NCBI GenBank assembly: GCA_964581385.1
Contig: CAZOOK010000020.1
Location: 48,013-112,012 of the forward strand
Length of the DNA: 64,000 nt
From: CAZOOK01 sp964581385
GTDB lineage: Bacteria > Pseudomonadota > Gammaproteobacteria > Nevskiales > Nevskiaceae
Reading direction: 5' to 3'
The notes beneath the pieces were generated by a model. The model made no database searches and had not been told where the DNA came from. It worked only from the letters and a program-made list of their open reading frames with translations. This document shows, piece by piece, positions 56,394-64,000 of this stretch. The translations under genes were made by a program, and so were the position numbers. Each line of letters starts with the position of its first letter. Position 1 is the first letter of the stretch.

Positions 56394-57382
56394 AAAAAAA
56401 TACTACGCGTCCGGTGCCGCTACTGCTGACACCCGGTGAACCTGCCGGCATCGGACCAGACCTTGCTGTGCAGCTCGCACAAACTCCGCTCGCACGGCGC
56501 GTCGTCGTCGTCGCCGACCCGGACTTACTCGCCGCGCGCGCGAAACGGCTGAAGCTTCCCCTGCATCTAGTCGGGCACGATCAGCCGCTGCCGCGTTCGG
56601 GAAGCGCTTTGCGAATATTGCCGATACCACTCACCGCTCCTGTCAAAGCCGGTGTTCTCGATGCGCGCAATGCCAGCTACGTGCTCGACACGATCGCCGT
56701 CGCTACCCTGGAATGCCTCGAAGGCCGCGCCGCGGCGCTGATCACTGGTCCGGTACAGAAAAGCATCATCGCCGGCACCGGCATTCCGTTCACCGGGCAG
56801 ACCGAATTCGTCGCTGGGCTGTGCGGAAACATGACGCCGGTGATGATGCTCGTCGCCGATACCCTGCGCGTCGCGCTGGCCACCACGCACCTGCCGCTGC
56901 GCGAAGTCGCGGACGCAATCACGCAGGAAATGCTCGAAACCGTGCTGCGCACGCTGCACCATGACCTGCGTACGCGCTTCCACATCGCGCGCCCGCGCAT
57001 CCTCGTCTGCGGACTCAACCCGCACGCCGGCGAGAGCGGCCATCTTGGTCACGAGGAAATCGAAATCATCCGTCCCGTCATCGAACGCCTGCGCCGCGAC
57101 GGCCTGAAGCTGACTGGTCCCCTGCCCGCCGACACGCTATTCACGCCCGGCCCGCTCGCGCAGGCCGATGCCGTCCTCGCGATGTACCACGATCAGGGCT
57201 TGCCGGTGCTCAAATACGCCGGCTTCGGCCGCGCCGTGAATCTCACATTGGGTCTGCCGATCGTGCGCACATCCGTCGATCATGGCACTGCGCTCGATCT
57301 CGCCGGCCGCAATAAGGCCGACCCCGGCAGCCTTTACGCTGCTATCCGGCTCGCAGCAAAACTCGCGGGCACGAAGTCATGA
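56387..57382 (+). CDS. pdxA: 4-hydroxythreonine-4-phosphate dehydrogenase
   Basis: NAD-dependent enzyme of pyridoxal-phosphate synthesis. Family segments are LLLTPGEPAGIGPDL at the N-terminus, TGPVQKSIIAGTGIPFTGQTE with substrate ligands, CGLNPHAGESGHLG, and YHDQGLPVLKY with the metal histidine. The start is GTG in the last unit of the 7-bp repeat; an in-frame TGA six bases before it excludes earlier starts. It follows surA and overlaps rsmA (ATGA). Confidence 0.95.
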   Translation: MRQKNTTRPVPLLLTPGEPAGIGPDLAVQLAQTPLARRVVVVADPDLLAARAKRLKLPLHLVGHDQPLPRSGSALRILPIPLTAPVKAGVLDARNASYVLDTIAVATLECLEGRAAALITGPVQKSIIAGTGIPFTGQTEFVAGLCGNMTPVMMLVADTLRVALATTHLPLREVADAITQEMLETVLRTLHHDLRTRFHIARPRILVCGLNPHAGESGHLGHEEIEIIRPVIERLRRDGLKLTGPLPADTLFTPGPLAQADAVLAMYHDQGLPVLKYAGFGRAVNLTLGLPIVRTSVDHGTALDLAGRNKADPGSLYAAIRLAAKLAGTKS

Positions 57383-58212
57383 AGGGACGAAACGATTTTT
57401 CCCCTCACTCTTCACCCTCCGCTCCTCACCAGGCCAGAAAGCGCTTCGGCCAGAACTTCCTGCACGACAGCGCCGTCATCGCGCGCATCGTGCGCGTCAT
57501 CGATCCGCAGCCCACTGACACGCTGGTAGAAATCGGACCTGGCTTGGGCGCGCTCACCGGCCCGCTGCTGCAACGAATCGGCATGCTGCACGTCGTCGAA
57601 ATCGACCGCGACCTCGCGCCGCGTCTGCGTGAAACCTTCGCTGCATATCCGGATCTGACTGTGCATCTCGCCGATGCGCTGAAATTCGACGTCACTACGC
57701 TTGCCGTTCCCGGCCGTCCGCTGCGCGTGGTTGGTAACCTGCCATACAACATCTCGACACCGCTGCTATTTCACCTGCTTGGCTATGGCACCGCCATCCG
57801 CGATATGCACTTCATGCTGCAGAAAGAAGTCGTCGATCGCATCGTTGCCGGTCCAGGCGATGAAGATTACGGTCGTCTCAGCGTCGCCGTCGCCGCACGT
57901 GCCGACGCGCATGCGCTGTTCACGGTCGGTCCCGGTGCATTCCGGCCCGCGCCGAAAGTGAATTCCGCCGTCGTTCGCATTGTGCCGCGACCGGCACCGT
58001 TCGCCATCGATGACTTCGCAACGTTTGATCGAGTCATCACCGCTGCATTCGGCCAGCGACGCAAGCAGCTATCGAATGCACTATCGGGAATTCTAACAGC
58101 GACCGACATCGAAACCGCCGGCATTGATCCGCGAGTGCGCGCCGAACAACTGAGCGCGGAACAGTTTGCACGGCTGGCGAATCTTGCCCGCCGACAACAG
58201 CTGGGCGAGTAA
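57379..58212 (+). CDS. rsmA: 16S rRNA dimethyladenosine transferase
   Basis: Dimethylates two adjacent adenosines near the 3' end of 16S rRNA (A1518/A1519 in E. coli). The protein has RKRFGQNFLHD near residue 20, the SAM-binding VEIGPGLGALTG, and the catalytic NLPYNIS. The first 18 residues are extra to the usual start. The ATG overlaps the pdxA stop. In many relatives apaG and apaH follow directly; here apaG was not found and apaH is 3 kb away. Confidence 0.96.
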   Translation: MKGRNDFSPHSSPSAPHQARKRFGQNFLHDSAVIARIVRVIDPQPTDTLVEIGPGLGALTGPLLQRIGMLHVVEIDRDLAPRLRETFAAYPDLTVHLADALKFDVTTLAVPGRPLRVVGNLPYNISTPLLFHLLGYGTAIRDMHFMLQKEVVDRIVAGPGDEDYGRLSVAVAARADAHALFTVGPGAFRPAPKVNSAVVRIVPRPAPFAIDDFATFDRVITAAFGQRRKQLSNALSGILTATDIETAGIDPRVRAEQLSAEQFARLANLARRQQLGE

Positions 58213-58356
58213 CCCTACGGTAAATTCATATCACGGCGGCCACGTCAACCTGCTCCATCCATGGTCATGCCAAAATCCCTCGCTGGGTTAGGCGCTCCCA
58301 GCCCTTTGCGGACGGTCGCGAGTGACAGCTTTCAGGCAGGTCATTTATGTGCACTT

Positions 58357-58423
58357 GTAGGGTGGTAAGGGCCTTGGACCTTACGCGGACGTACAGACGG
58401 TGGGCAAGCGAGACTTACCCACC
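58357..58423. repeat. GTAG-headed double-hairpin repeat
   Basis: GTAG, then hairpin GTAAGG/CCTTAC, then a second hairpin GGTGGGCAAG/CTTACCCACC with one mismatch. It lies in the 268-bp gap after rsmA and is a different REP-like family from copies A-E; its second hairpin resembles the one at 45135-45158. Confidence 0.5.
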
Positions 58424-58480
58424 CGACGCTGCCGACGTTTCACTCTTTCGCCACGGTGGCAGACGTATTAACGTTGCCCC

Positions 58481-59493
58481 ATGACGCAGAAACCACCCAT
58501 CCCTAGTCGCGATCGCGGCGGACGTTTCTCGATCAACAACCCGGACGACGATACGCCGATCCGAGAAATGTTCGAGCTGAGCGGCGCTCTTTTGCTTATC
58601 ACCGACAAGTGTACTTATCAGGTCCGGCTGGCAGACCAGATTGATCCACAGCGAACAAACCCCAAGCTGCCTCCAAACGTTCAACAGAAAGTTTTCGATC
58701 ATGGCGTATATTCGGAGCTTCTCTGTCGAACGCTGCTGCAAGCAAAAGTACTGTTCCGCAAGTACTGTTCCGCAAAGAGTTTCAGCAGATCGATGTGGGC
58801 ACGGCACTACGCCTTTCATTCGACGCTTTGTGCGAGCTTGTTTCAATGGATGACATCGCAAGTACCTTCAAAGTTGCAGAACACGCCGCCATAGAGATGG
58901 CTGAGAATCTAGAGAGTAACGATCACTCCTTGACCATTCCCGCAGCAAATAACGTTCGCGCGCATTGCAAATCGTTCAGCCAGAAAGCAGATCACTTCGC
59001 CATATCGCTCAAGAAAATTGTTGATTTGTTCTATCCACAAATGCGGGGAAGAAATTGGACCGATTTCCCCGAACTAATCGAAGCCGAATACGGAAAAAGC
59101 GACAACTTCAGCAAGGTTCTGGAAGTTGCGACACCCGCTTTAGTTTTAATTCGCAACATGCGCGACTGCCTGGAGCACAATTTAACGGGCATAACAACGT
59201 GGGATTTCGAGCTGCAGCCGGACGGTTCCATTGCTCCACCAACAATAGAAATCAATTTTCGGCAGAGCGTCCAGAGTCGATGTTCTATATCGAAGCTTAT
59301 GGAAGACATCACACAGGCCATGCCGATCTATTTCGAGATGTTCGTCGCTCACATGTGTAGCAAATCTATCCAGCCTTTTGCCGGAATGCCTCTGACAGTT
59401 GGAATGTTGTCTGACGATCTTCAAAAGGCGTGGCGCGTTCGTTTCGCATACGGTGCCTATTATCAGGACGACAATTTTGTACCTTGCGGGTGA
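58481..59493 (+). pseudogene. frameshifted gene for a HEPN-like protein of unknown function
   Basis: Two overlapping frames (58481-58894 and 58795-59493) become a single 332-codon gene if one copy of the 14-bp duplication at 58748-58775 is removed; the joint then reads AKVLFRKEFQQIDVGTALRL. The product has an alpha-helical C-terminal part with RNMRDCLEHN, containing an R-x4-H element similar to HEPN ribonucleases. The base composition is more AT-rich than the surrounding operon, suggesting transfer. If the duplication is real the gene is inactive; a sequencing error is possible. Confidence 0.7.
58748..58775 (+). repeat. 14-bp exact tandem duplication inside the HEPN-like gene
   Basis: GTACTGTTCCGCAA occurs twice in direct succession. 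The extra copy shifts the frame by two bases and separates the two halves of the gene. Confidence 0.9.
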
Positions 59494-59500
59494 CACTCAC

Positions 59501-59590
59501 GTAGCGCTTAGGATGCGATGAGCTTGTCGAATCGCATCGTTCGAGATCCGCCCCGCAATCGGTGCGATTCGCTCGCTCATCACACCCTAC
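59501..59590. repeat. GTAG...CTAC head-to-head REP pair
   Basis: A 90-bp element bounded exactly by GTAG and CTAC. The left unit has the perfect hairpin GATGCGAT/ATCGCATC, the right unit GGTGCGAT/ATCACACC with a single wobble. It lies 8 bp beyond the stop of the HEPN-like gene, in the 291-bp gap 59494-59784. The sequence type differs from copies A-E. Confidence 0.75.
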
Positions 59591-59784
59591 GATGAGTTGA
59601 CCGGCCGCTTTGTGGAAGGCTGGTTCGGCGGTCGAATGATCCCTCCTGGCACAAAGTGCCGCGACGCCTTCCGCAGTAACGCGTCTGAAGCGGCAATCTC
59701 CGCCGCTTGCAAGATGCTGAGTGGCACATTTTGAGCCGCCCACTGATGGAACACTTTGAGTTGCTACCCGGATTCAACCATCTA

Positions 59785-61002
59785 TTACGAAGACACCAAC
59801 CCGATCCGCGCCAGCAACCGTTTGAGCCCGCTGGATGGCTCCTCGGCCGTCTGCGGCTGCCCAAGCAGCAGGGCGGCAAGGTTGCGGATGCCAACACAAT
59901 ATGGATCTTCGGGTGCAAGCGTGAACAGAGGTTCGCCGGCATTCATCGCGACGATGCGGTTATAGCGCTCGGTGCAGAGCGTGCCGAATGCCGGCAGGCG
60001 GAATAATTCTGCGATGTTCTGCGGTTCCAGCCCGAGCCCGTACTTGTAGTTGTCCACCACCAGTCCCATACGCTCGAGCGAACAACCTTCAGTGCGCAAG
60101 GCTTCGACCAGATGACGGCTCTGCCGCGTCTTCAGAATTGATTGATCGGACAGCAGCATTGTGCGATCGGCACGACCGATGACACTGGCGAGCGTGCTGA
60201 TCGGGAAATGACCGTCGAGCGTGATGACGATATGCGCGAAAACGCTCCCGATACTATCGAGCAGATCGCCCAGCGCGGCAGCATCGATGCGTGAACGTCC
60301 GCGCATCGATTCCGGCAGGCCAAGCACGGCGACGCCGCCGGCGTGCTGGCTGAAAGCGGCGAGACTCGGCGGCTCGCCTTTGGCGACCATTGCCAGCGCA
60401 TCGAACACGCTGTGGACCGGATGAAGATTCAGGAGCACGGCGGCGGCACCCTGCGGGGTCGCGAGATCAACGATTAGGACGCGCGCATCGCGAGGCACGC
60501 GTTCCTGTAGCGCGATCGCCAGATGTACGCCAAGAAATGCAATGCCATCATAAGGATGCCCGGAAACGATGACGTAGCGCTTACCCTGCCGCCACGCCAT
60601 GCGCTTATTCAGCTTCCAGCGGTCGCTGGGTCCGGGCAGTTGCGCGATGATGCGCCGTGCAATGTCGGCTTCGTCGTCGCGACCGAAAATGAGAAAATCG
60701 CGCGCCCGGGCACGCAGCGCCATGGATGGCAGACGCGAATCGTCACCGGTCCCCAGTCCGATCACCGGCAGCGGCGAAAAACGCTCCACCAGCATCTGCA
60801 CCAGAGCTGCCTGTTCGGAAGCTTTTGCCGAAATGAGCTCGCACAGCACCGCGTCCACCGCCCCCGCGGCTTCGATGTCAGCGATAACGTTCTCGGCGGA
60901 CGCCAGTTCGACGCGAATGATCTCGATGTCCGCCCCCAACGCGGCCTGAAGACCCTCGAGCACTAGCGAACTGGTGGCGATAACGATGATGCGTGCCTGC
61001 AC
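59785..61002 (-). CDS. CpaE/TadZ-like protein with degenerate P-loop
   Basis: About 405 residues. The N-terminal 120 residues look like a receiver-type domain (QARIIVIATSSLVLEGLQAAL) and the rest like a MinD/ParA-family ATPase as in CpaE. The Walker A site, normally KGGxGKT, reads VSGHPYDGIAFLG, without lysine, so nucleotide binding is doubtful; other CpaE-like segments (VLIVDLATPQGAAAVLL, MGLVVDNYKYG) are kept. The GTG at 61002 is preferred over 61029 because GGAGAG lies eight bases ahead. No other tad/cpa pilus gene is in the window. It is interposed between rsmA and apaH. Confidence 0.75.
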   Translation of the reverse strand: MQARIIVIATSSLVLEGLQAALGADIEIIRVELASAENVIADIEAAGAVDAVLCELISAKASEQAALVQMLVERFSPLPVIGLGTGDDSRLPSMALRARARDFLIFGRDDEADIARRIIAQLPGPSDRWKLNKRMAWRQGKRYVIVSGHPYDGIAFLGVHLAIALQERVPRDARVLIVDLATPQGAAAVLLNLHPVHSVFDALAMVAKGEPPSLAAFSQHAGGVAVLGLPESMRGRSRIDAAALGDLLDSIGSVFAHIVITLDGHFPISTLASVIGRADRTMLLSDQSILKTRQSRHLVEALRTEGCSLERMGLVVDNYKYGLGLEPQNIAELFRLPAFGTLCTERYNRIVAMNAGEPLFTLAPEDPYCVGIRNLAALLLGQPQTAEEPSSGLKRLLARIGLVSS

Positions 61003-61216
61003 GGCGCTTACTCTCCGCGGATTTTTCACATCGAACGAAGTCCGTCCCGGTCTTGCGAACAGAGGCAGACCATACCGATCGGTGTTATCCCCGTTAGCGG
61101 CCGCGGCGGGCCGATCTGTATAGGCTTACGGTGACGCTAACCGTCATTTTTTGTACCCCGGATCGTGGTAAGTTCCCGCCACTTAACCGCTTTTCGGCCC
61201 CGGAATTCTCGACCGC

Positions 61217-62044
61217 ATGCCCACTTACGCAATCGGAGATGTACAAGGCTGTTACGACGCGCTCAGACGCTTGCTCGACCGGGTACGCTTTGATCCGAAT
61301 GCGGATCGGTTGTGGTTTGCCGGCGATTTGGTCAACCGCGGTCCGCAATCGCTGGAAACACTGCGCTTCGTGCGGAATCTGGGCGAGCGTGCCGTCACCG
61401 TTCTCGGCAATCATGATCTGCACCTGCTGGCTATCGCACACGGTGACCGCCCGTCGCGGCGCGATACGCTTGACGATGTGCTGCATTCGGACGATCGCGA
61501 CGAGTTGCTCGACTGGCTGCGACGACAGCCGCTCCTGCACGCACCAGCAGACTCGCAATACGCCATGCTGCATGCCGGCATGCCGCCGCAATGGACGCTG
61601 GCGAACGCGCGTCGTTATGCGCGCGAGGTCGAGTCGCGGCTCCGCAGCGACAATTACACAGATCTTCTGACACGGATGTACGGCGACGAACCAAATCTGT
61701 GGAACACATCTCTGCGCGGCATCCGGCGGCTGCGCTTCATCATCAACTGCTTCACGCGGCTGCGGTACTGCGATCCCGACGGACGCATCGACCTGAAACA
61801 GAAAGGTGAGCCCGGAAGCCAGCCCAGCGGCTTTGTACCCTGGTTCGCGGCACCTCACCGCCGCTCAGCGGGCACAACGCTGATCTGTGGCCATTGGTCA
61901 ACGCTGGGCCAAGTGCACTGGCCAGAATATGAAGTCTATGGACTCGATACCGGCTGCGTCTGGGGACAACGCTTGACCGCACTGTGCCTTGAAGACGGTT
62001 CTCTGCACGCGGTCGAGTGCGAGCGGTACAGTCGACCGGATTAA
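61217..62044 (+). CDS. apaH: symmetrical bis(5'-nucleosyl)-tetraphosphatase
   Basis: Hydrolyses Ap4A to two ADP. The metallophosphatase motifs are YAIGDVQGCYDALRRLL, FAGDLVNRGPQSLE, VLGNHDLHLLA and the C-terminal CGHWSTLG and YGLDTGCVWG. The length is 275 residues. In most relatives it ends the surA-pdxA-rsmA-apaG-apaH operon; here it has its own upstream region, divergent from the CpaE-like gene. Confidence 0.96.
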   Translation: MPTYAIGDVQGCYDALRRLLDRVRFDPNADRLWFAGDLVNRGPQSLETLRFVRNLGERAVTVLGNHDLHLLAIAHGDRPSRRDTLDDVLHSDDRDELLDWLRRQPLLHAPADSQYAMLHAGMPPQWTLANARRYAREVESRLRSDNYTDLLTRMYGDEPNLWNTSLRGIRRLRFIINCFTRLRYCDPDGRIDLKQKGEPGSQPSGFVPWFAAPHRRSAGTTLICGHWSTLGQVHWPEYEVYGLDTGCVWGQRLTALCLEDGSLHAVECERYSRPD

Positions 62045-62050
62045 CAGCAT

Positions 62051-62081
62051 CGACGGCCGCTCAAATCGCGGTCGGCCGTCG
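62051..62081. terminator. hairpin terminator between apaH and the convergent secreted-protein gene
   Basis: A perfect 9-bp GC-rich stem (CGACGGCCG / CGGCCGTCG) with a 13-base loop begins seven bases after the apaH stop. It lies between the convergent genes and may work in both directions, although T-tails are weak. Confidence 0.6.
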
Positions 62082-62129
62082 TTATCGGTGGCCGAATCGA
62101 CTCCATGCCGTGATTCTCCGGATACCGGT

Positions 62130-63404
62130 TCAGGGAACGGAGAATGATTGGGCCTGTATCGAGGAATCGCCTCCATTCCATGCAATCCAGGCCAGGGCCA
62201 AATTACTGCCGGAAGGTGTCATCGTGACACGGCACTCCGAGGCTATGGGGACATCATCGATCAGAAATGCGGCGCCGAAGGGTTGCCCGTTGAGGTCGTA
62301 ACGCCGTGCATAAATACCGGAGGTGACGCTCGCTGGCCCTCCGATCCAGGTGATGATGAAGTTGCCTTGCGCGTCCATGGCCAGATCGCTATCACTAGGT
62401 GAACCGGACGGCTTGGAGGCGACGGTTTGCGCGGCACCTTTTGCCGCGCCGGAACCATTGAATTGCCGGAACATAATGTCGCCGGAGAAAGCGTCATCCC
62501 AGGACGCGGTGAAATCACCACTGGCGCTCATAGCCACGCGCACTCCGTATGGAGCAGAAGCGGATGCAGAGAACGTGTTAACCGTAACGCGGACGCCACG
62601 TGGAGTTCCCGTAGCGGCGTAACGTTGCGCGAAGAGCTGTCCCGTGCCATCCGCAACATTTATGTGAGTCCATGCGACGGCCAACTCGCCACTGCTATCC
62701 ATTGCCAGCGACGGTGAACCCAGCGCTGATCCGGATGGCTGGTTTTGAGAATATTTACCCGGGAAATATTCAAAGCCACTGTCCAATAGACGGGCCGGCC
62801 CACTCGGTGTATTACTCGACGAATAAACTTGGGTATATATGGATGTTGTCGAAGCGGAAAACACATATGGGAATCCAAATTCCCGATGGGTCTCCCAAAC
62901 GACCGCGATATTGCCGGAACCGTCCATCGCCAATGAGGGAACCGAATATGCAGATTTCGATAAACCAAGCTGCGGCCCCATTGGAGACCCATCGGCGGCG
63001 AAGCGCTGGACGTGGCTTCTAGTGCCAGCACCTGAGTCGTCTGTCCACGCGACTGCGAAAGCGCCCTCGGCGGTCATCGCCACGGCTGTCGTATCGGTCG
63101 TTATGAAACTGCCGTTATTAACGGCGAAGAACGAATTTCCAGAGGGTGTTCCATCCGCGTGAAATAACTGTGCGCAGATGGCGCTGTTGCCGTTGCCACT
63201 CGCGTCGGGGCATACCGCCGCCACCACAAAATTCCCCGATGCATCGCTGGCGATAGCCGGAGTCTTGCTACCGAGCTTCGTGAACACCGTTTCTAAAGGT
63301 CCCAGCGGAGTCACGCCGCCGTCGGCCATCGCGGATGGCAGAAGCGCAACCATGCCGACTAGCAGCGCGGATGCTGGTGAGATGATGCGAATGCGTGTTC
63401 GCAT
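62130..63404 (-). CDS. secreted repeat protein, beta-propeller-like
   Basis: About 424 residues with a signal peptide (ASALLVGMVALLPSAMA). Repeats of the type MDGSGNIAVVWETH, MDSSGELAVAWTHI, MDAQGNFIITWIGG, and MTAEGAFAVAWTDD recur about every 55-65 residues, suggesting seven or eight propeller blades. It is a paralogue of the 36548-37852 protein. The start at 63404 begins the signal peptide; the frame is open 53 codons further up. A perfect CRP-type site lies 150-165 bp upstream of this start. Confidence 0.78.
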   Translation of the reverse strand: MRTRIRIISPASALLVGMVALLPSAMADGGVTPLGPLETVFTKLGSKTPAIASDASGNFVVAAVCPDASGNGNSAICAQLFHADGTPSGNSFFAVNNGSFITTDTTAVAMTAEGAFAVAWTDDSGAGTRSHVQRFAADGSPMGPQLGLSKSAYSVPSLAMDGSGNIAVVWETHREFGFPYVFSASTTSIYTQVYSSSNTPSGPARLLDSGFEYFPGKYSQNQPSGSALGSPSLAMDSSGELAVAWTHINVADGTGQLFAQRYAATGTPRGVRVTVNTFSASASAPYGVRVAMSASGDFTASWDDAFSGDIMFRQFNGSGAAKGAAQTVASKPSGSPSDSDLAMDAQGNFIITWIGGPASVTSGIYARRYDLNGQPFGAAFLIDDVPIASECRVTMTPSGSNLALAWIAWNGGDSSIQAQSFSVP

Positions 63405-63553
63405 CTTGGCCGCACGTACCGCTGCTTCTGTGAGGTGTCTGGAAAGATTTGAGACTGTGTCGGATCGGCTACTCAGGCTTTGGTTCACTATCAAGCGCCC
63501 CATATATTTATTTGATGCGCTTGACATTAATAGCATTCTGCCGTGAACCATAC

Positions 63554-63569
63554 TGTGAACCACGTCACA
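63554..63569 (-). promoter_or_regulatory. perfect CRP/Clp-type operator upstream of the 62130-63404 gene
   Basis: TGTGAACCACGTCACA matches TGTGA-N6-TCACA exactly. On the minus strand TATTAA (63532-63527) is centred exactly 32 bp away, as in class II activated promoters, with transcription predicted near 63520. That start would exclude the longest reading of the gene and supports the ATG at 63404. Confidence 0.65.
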
Positions 63570-63649
63570 GAATGGATTGCCCTTGACGGCAATGAAACCC
63601 GCAGTCTGAGGACGCGAGCTTCATTACTGGCTAAAGAATACCCGCATCG

Positions 63650-64000
63650 TCAGTGCCGCGACTTGAACACCGCCACTTCCCCAGGCGCCAATTGCCGCGA
63701 CTTCAATAGGAACGTAGCGATCGCGGGAAGCAGGAGGATCGCGCCGAACATGTTGGCAGTGAACATGAACACCAACAGCTTGCCCATGTCGCGCTGGAAC
63801 TGGAGTCCTGAGAACAACCACGTCGCGACGCCAAAGCCGAGTGTGATGCCGGTGAAAACGACGGCTTTGCCAGTCATCTTCAGCGTGCGGAAATAGGCTT
63901 CACGCATCGGGAAACCGCATTCGAGCGCATCGGCGAGCGTCGCGTACACGTAAATGCCGTAGTCGACGCCGATGCCGACGGCGAGCGCAACAACCGGCAG
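63650..64000 (-). CDS. RND/MMPL-family transporter, C-terminal fragment (cut by window edge)
   Basis: The last 116 codons of a membrane exporter. The reading frame runs off the right edge. Visible are VVALAVGIGVDYGIYVYATL, the conserved membrane-segment motif with a proton-relay aspartate of RND/MMPL proteins, and two more hydrophobic segments (VFTGITLGFGVATWLF, LVFMFTANMFGAILLLPAIATFLL). The substrate cannot be told from this part; hydrophobe or sterol/hopanoid export are possibilities in the family. Confidence 0.85.
   Translation of the reverse strand: MPVVALAVGIGVDYGIYVYATLADALECGFPMREAYFRTLKMTGKAVVFTGITLGFGVATWLFSGLQFQRDMGKLLVFMFTANMFGAILLLPAIATFLLKSRQLAPGEVAVFKSRH

Noticed and set aside
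55619..56395. Minus-strand frame starting in the heptanucleotide repeat (PHASRLTPHASRLT)
   Set aside because: The repetitive peptide is just the translated 7-bp repeat and the remainder is antisense to surA.

Overview
The window looks like a chromosomal segment of a GC-rich gammaproteobacterium, probably close to Xanthomonadales/Nevskiales. This is inferred from gene content and order: an amiB-mutL-miaA-hfq-hflX-hflK-hflC-hisZ-purA string, lptD-surA-pdxA-rsmA divergent from the MurNAc-recycling pair amgK-murU, divergent ppsR/ppsA, and GTAG-headed REP repeats. No rRNA or tRNA gene, CRISPR array or prophage was recognised.

0-13 kb: a long leftward cluster running from a cell-wall amidase through DNA mismatch repair (mutL), tRNA modification (miaA), the RNA chaperone hfq, the GTPase hflX, the FtsH-modulating pair hflKC, a DUF2065 protein, hisZ and purA, with a poly-HAMP chemoreceptor upstream. 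13-30.5 kb: carbohydrate, energy and polyamine metabolism (phosphoglucomutase, an ECF sigma factor, PpsR/PpsA, RNase T2, a diguanylate cyclase, a stand-alone 2-oxoacid dehydrogenase E2, the agmatine-to-putrescine pair aguA/aguB with an unknown small gene between them, and aconitase).

30.5-48.8 kb is an accessory, locally AT-richer region. It carries several large secreted proteins of unknown function, a vapBC toxin-antitoxin pair, a ferredoxin, a giant tandem-duplicated membrane-GGDEF protein, an IS3 remnant, a decayed repeat-protein copy, and several copies of a GTAG-type REP/BIME element lying beside 3' ends. 48.8-64 kb returns to core genes (SDR reductase, OsmC, murU, amgK, lptD, surA, pdxA, rsmA, apaH). 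About 3 kb is interposed between rsmA and apaH, holding a frameshifted HEPN-like gene and a CpaE-like protein with a degenerate P-loop. The right edge cuts an RND/MMPL-type transporter.

The most striking signal is regulatory. Three separate unknown secreted-protein genes (30876-32903, 33452-34681, 62130-63404) each have a perfect TGTGA-N6-TCACA site upstream, with a plausible -10 hexamer exactly 32 bp away centre to centre, the geometry of a class II CRP/Clp-activated promoter. Together with three GGDEF domains in two nearby proteins this suggests, as inference only, a nucleotide-second-messenger-controlled set of exported proteins. Other notable items are an 8 x GTGAGGC repeat that contains both the surA stop and the pdxA start, a 14-bp tandem duplication that breaks one gene, and a hexapeptide-repeat tail on LptD.
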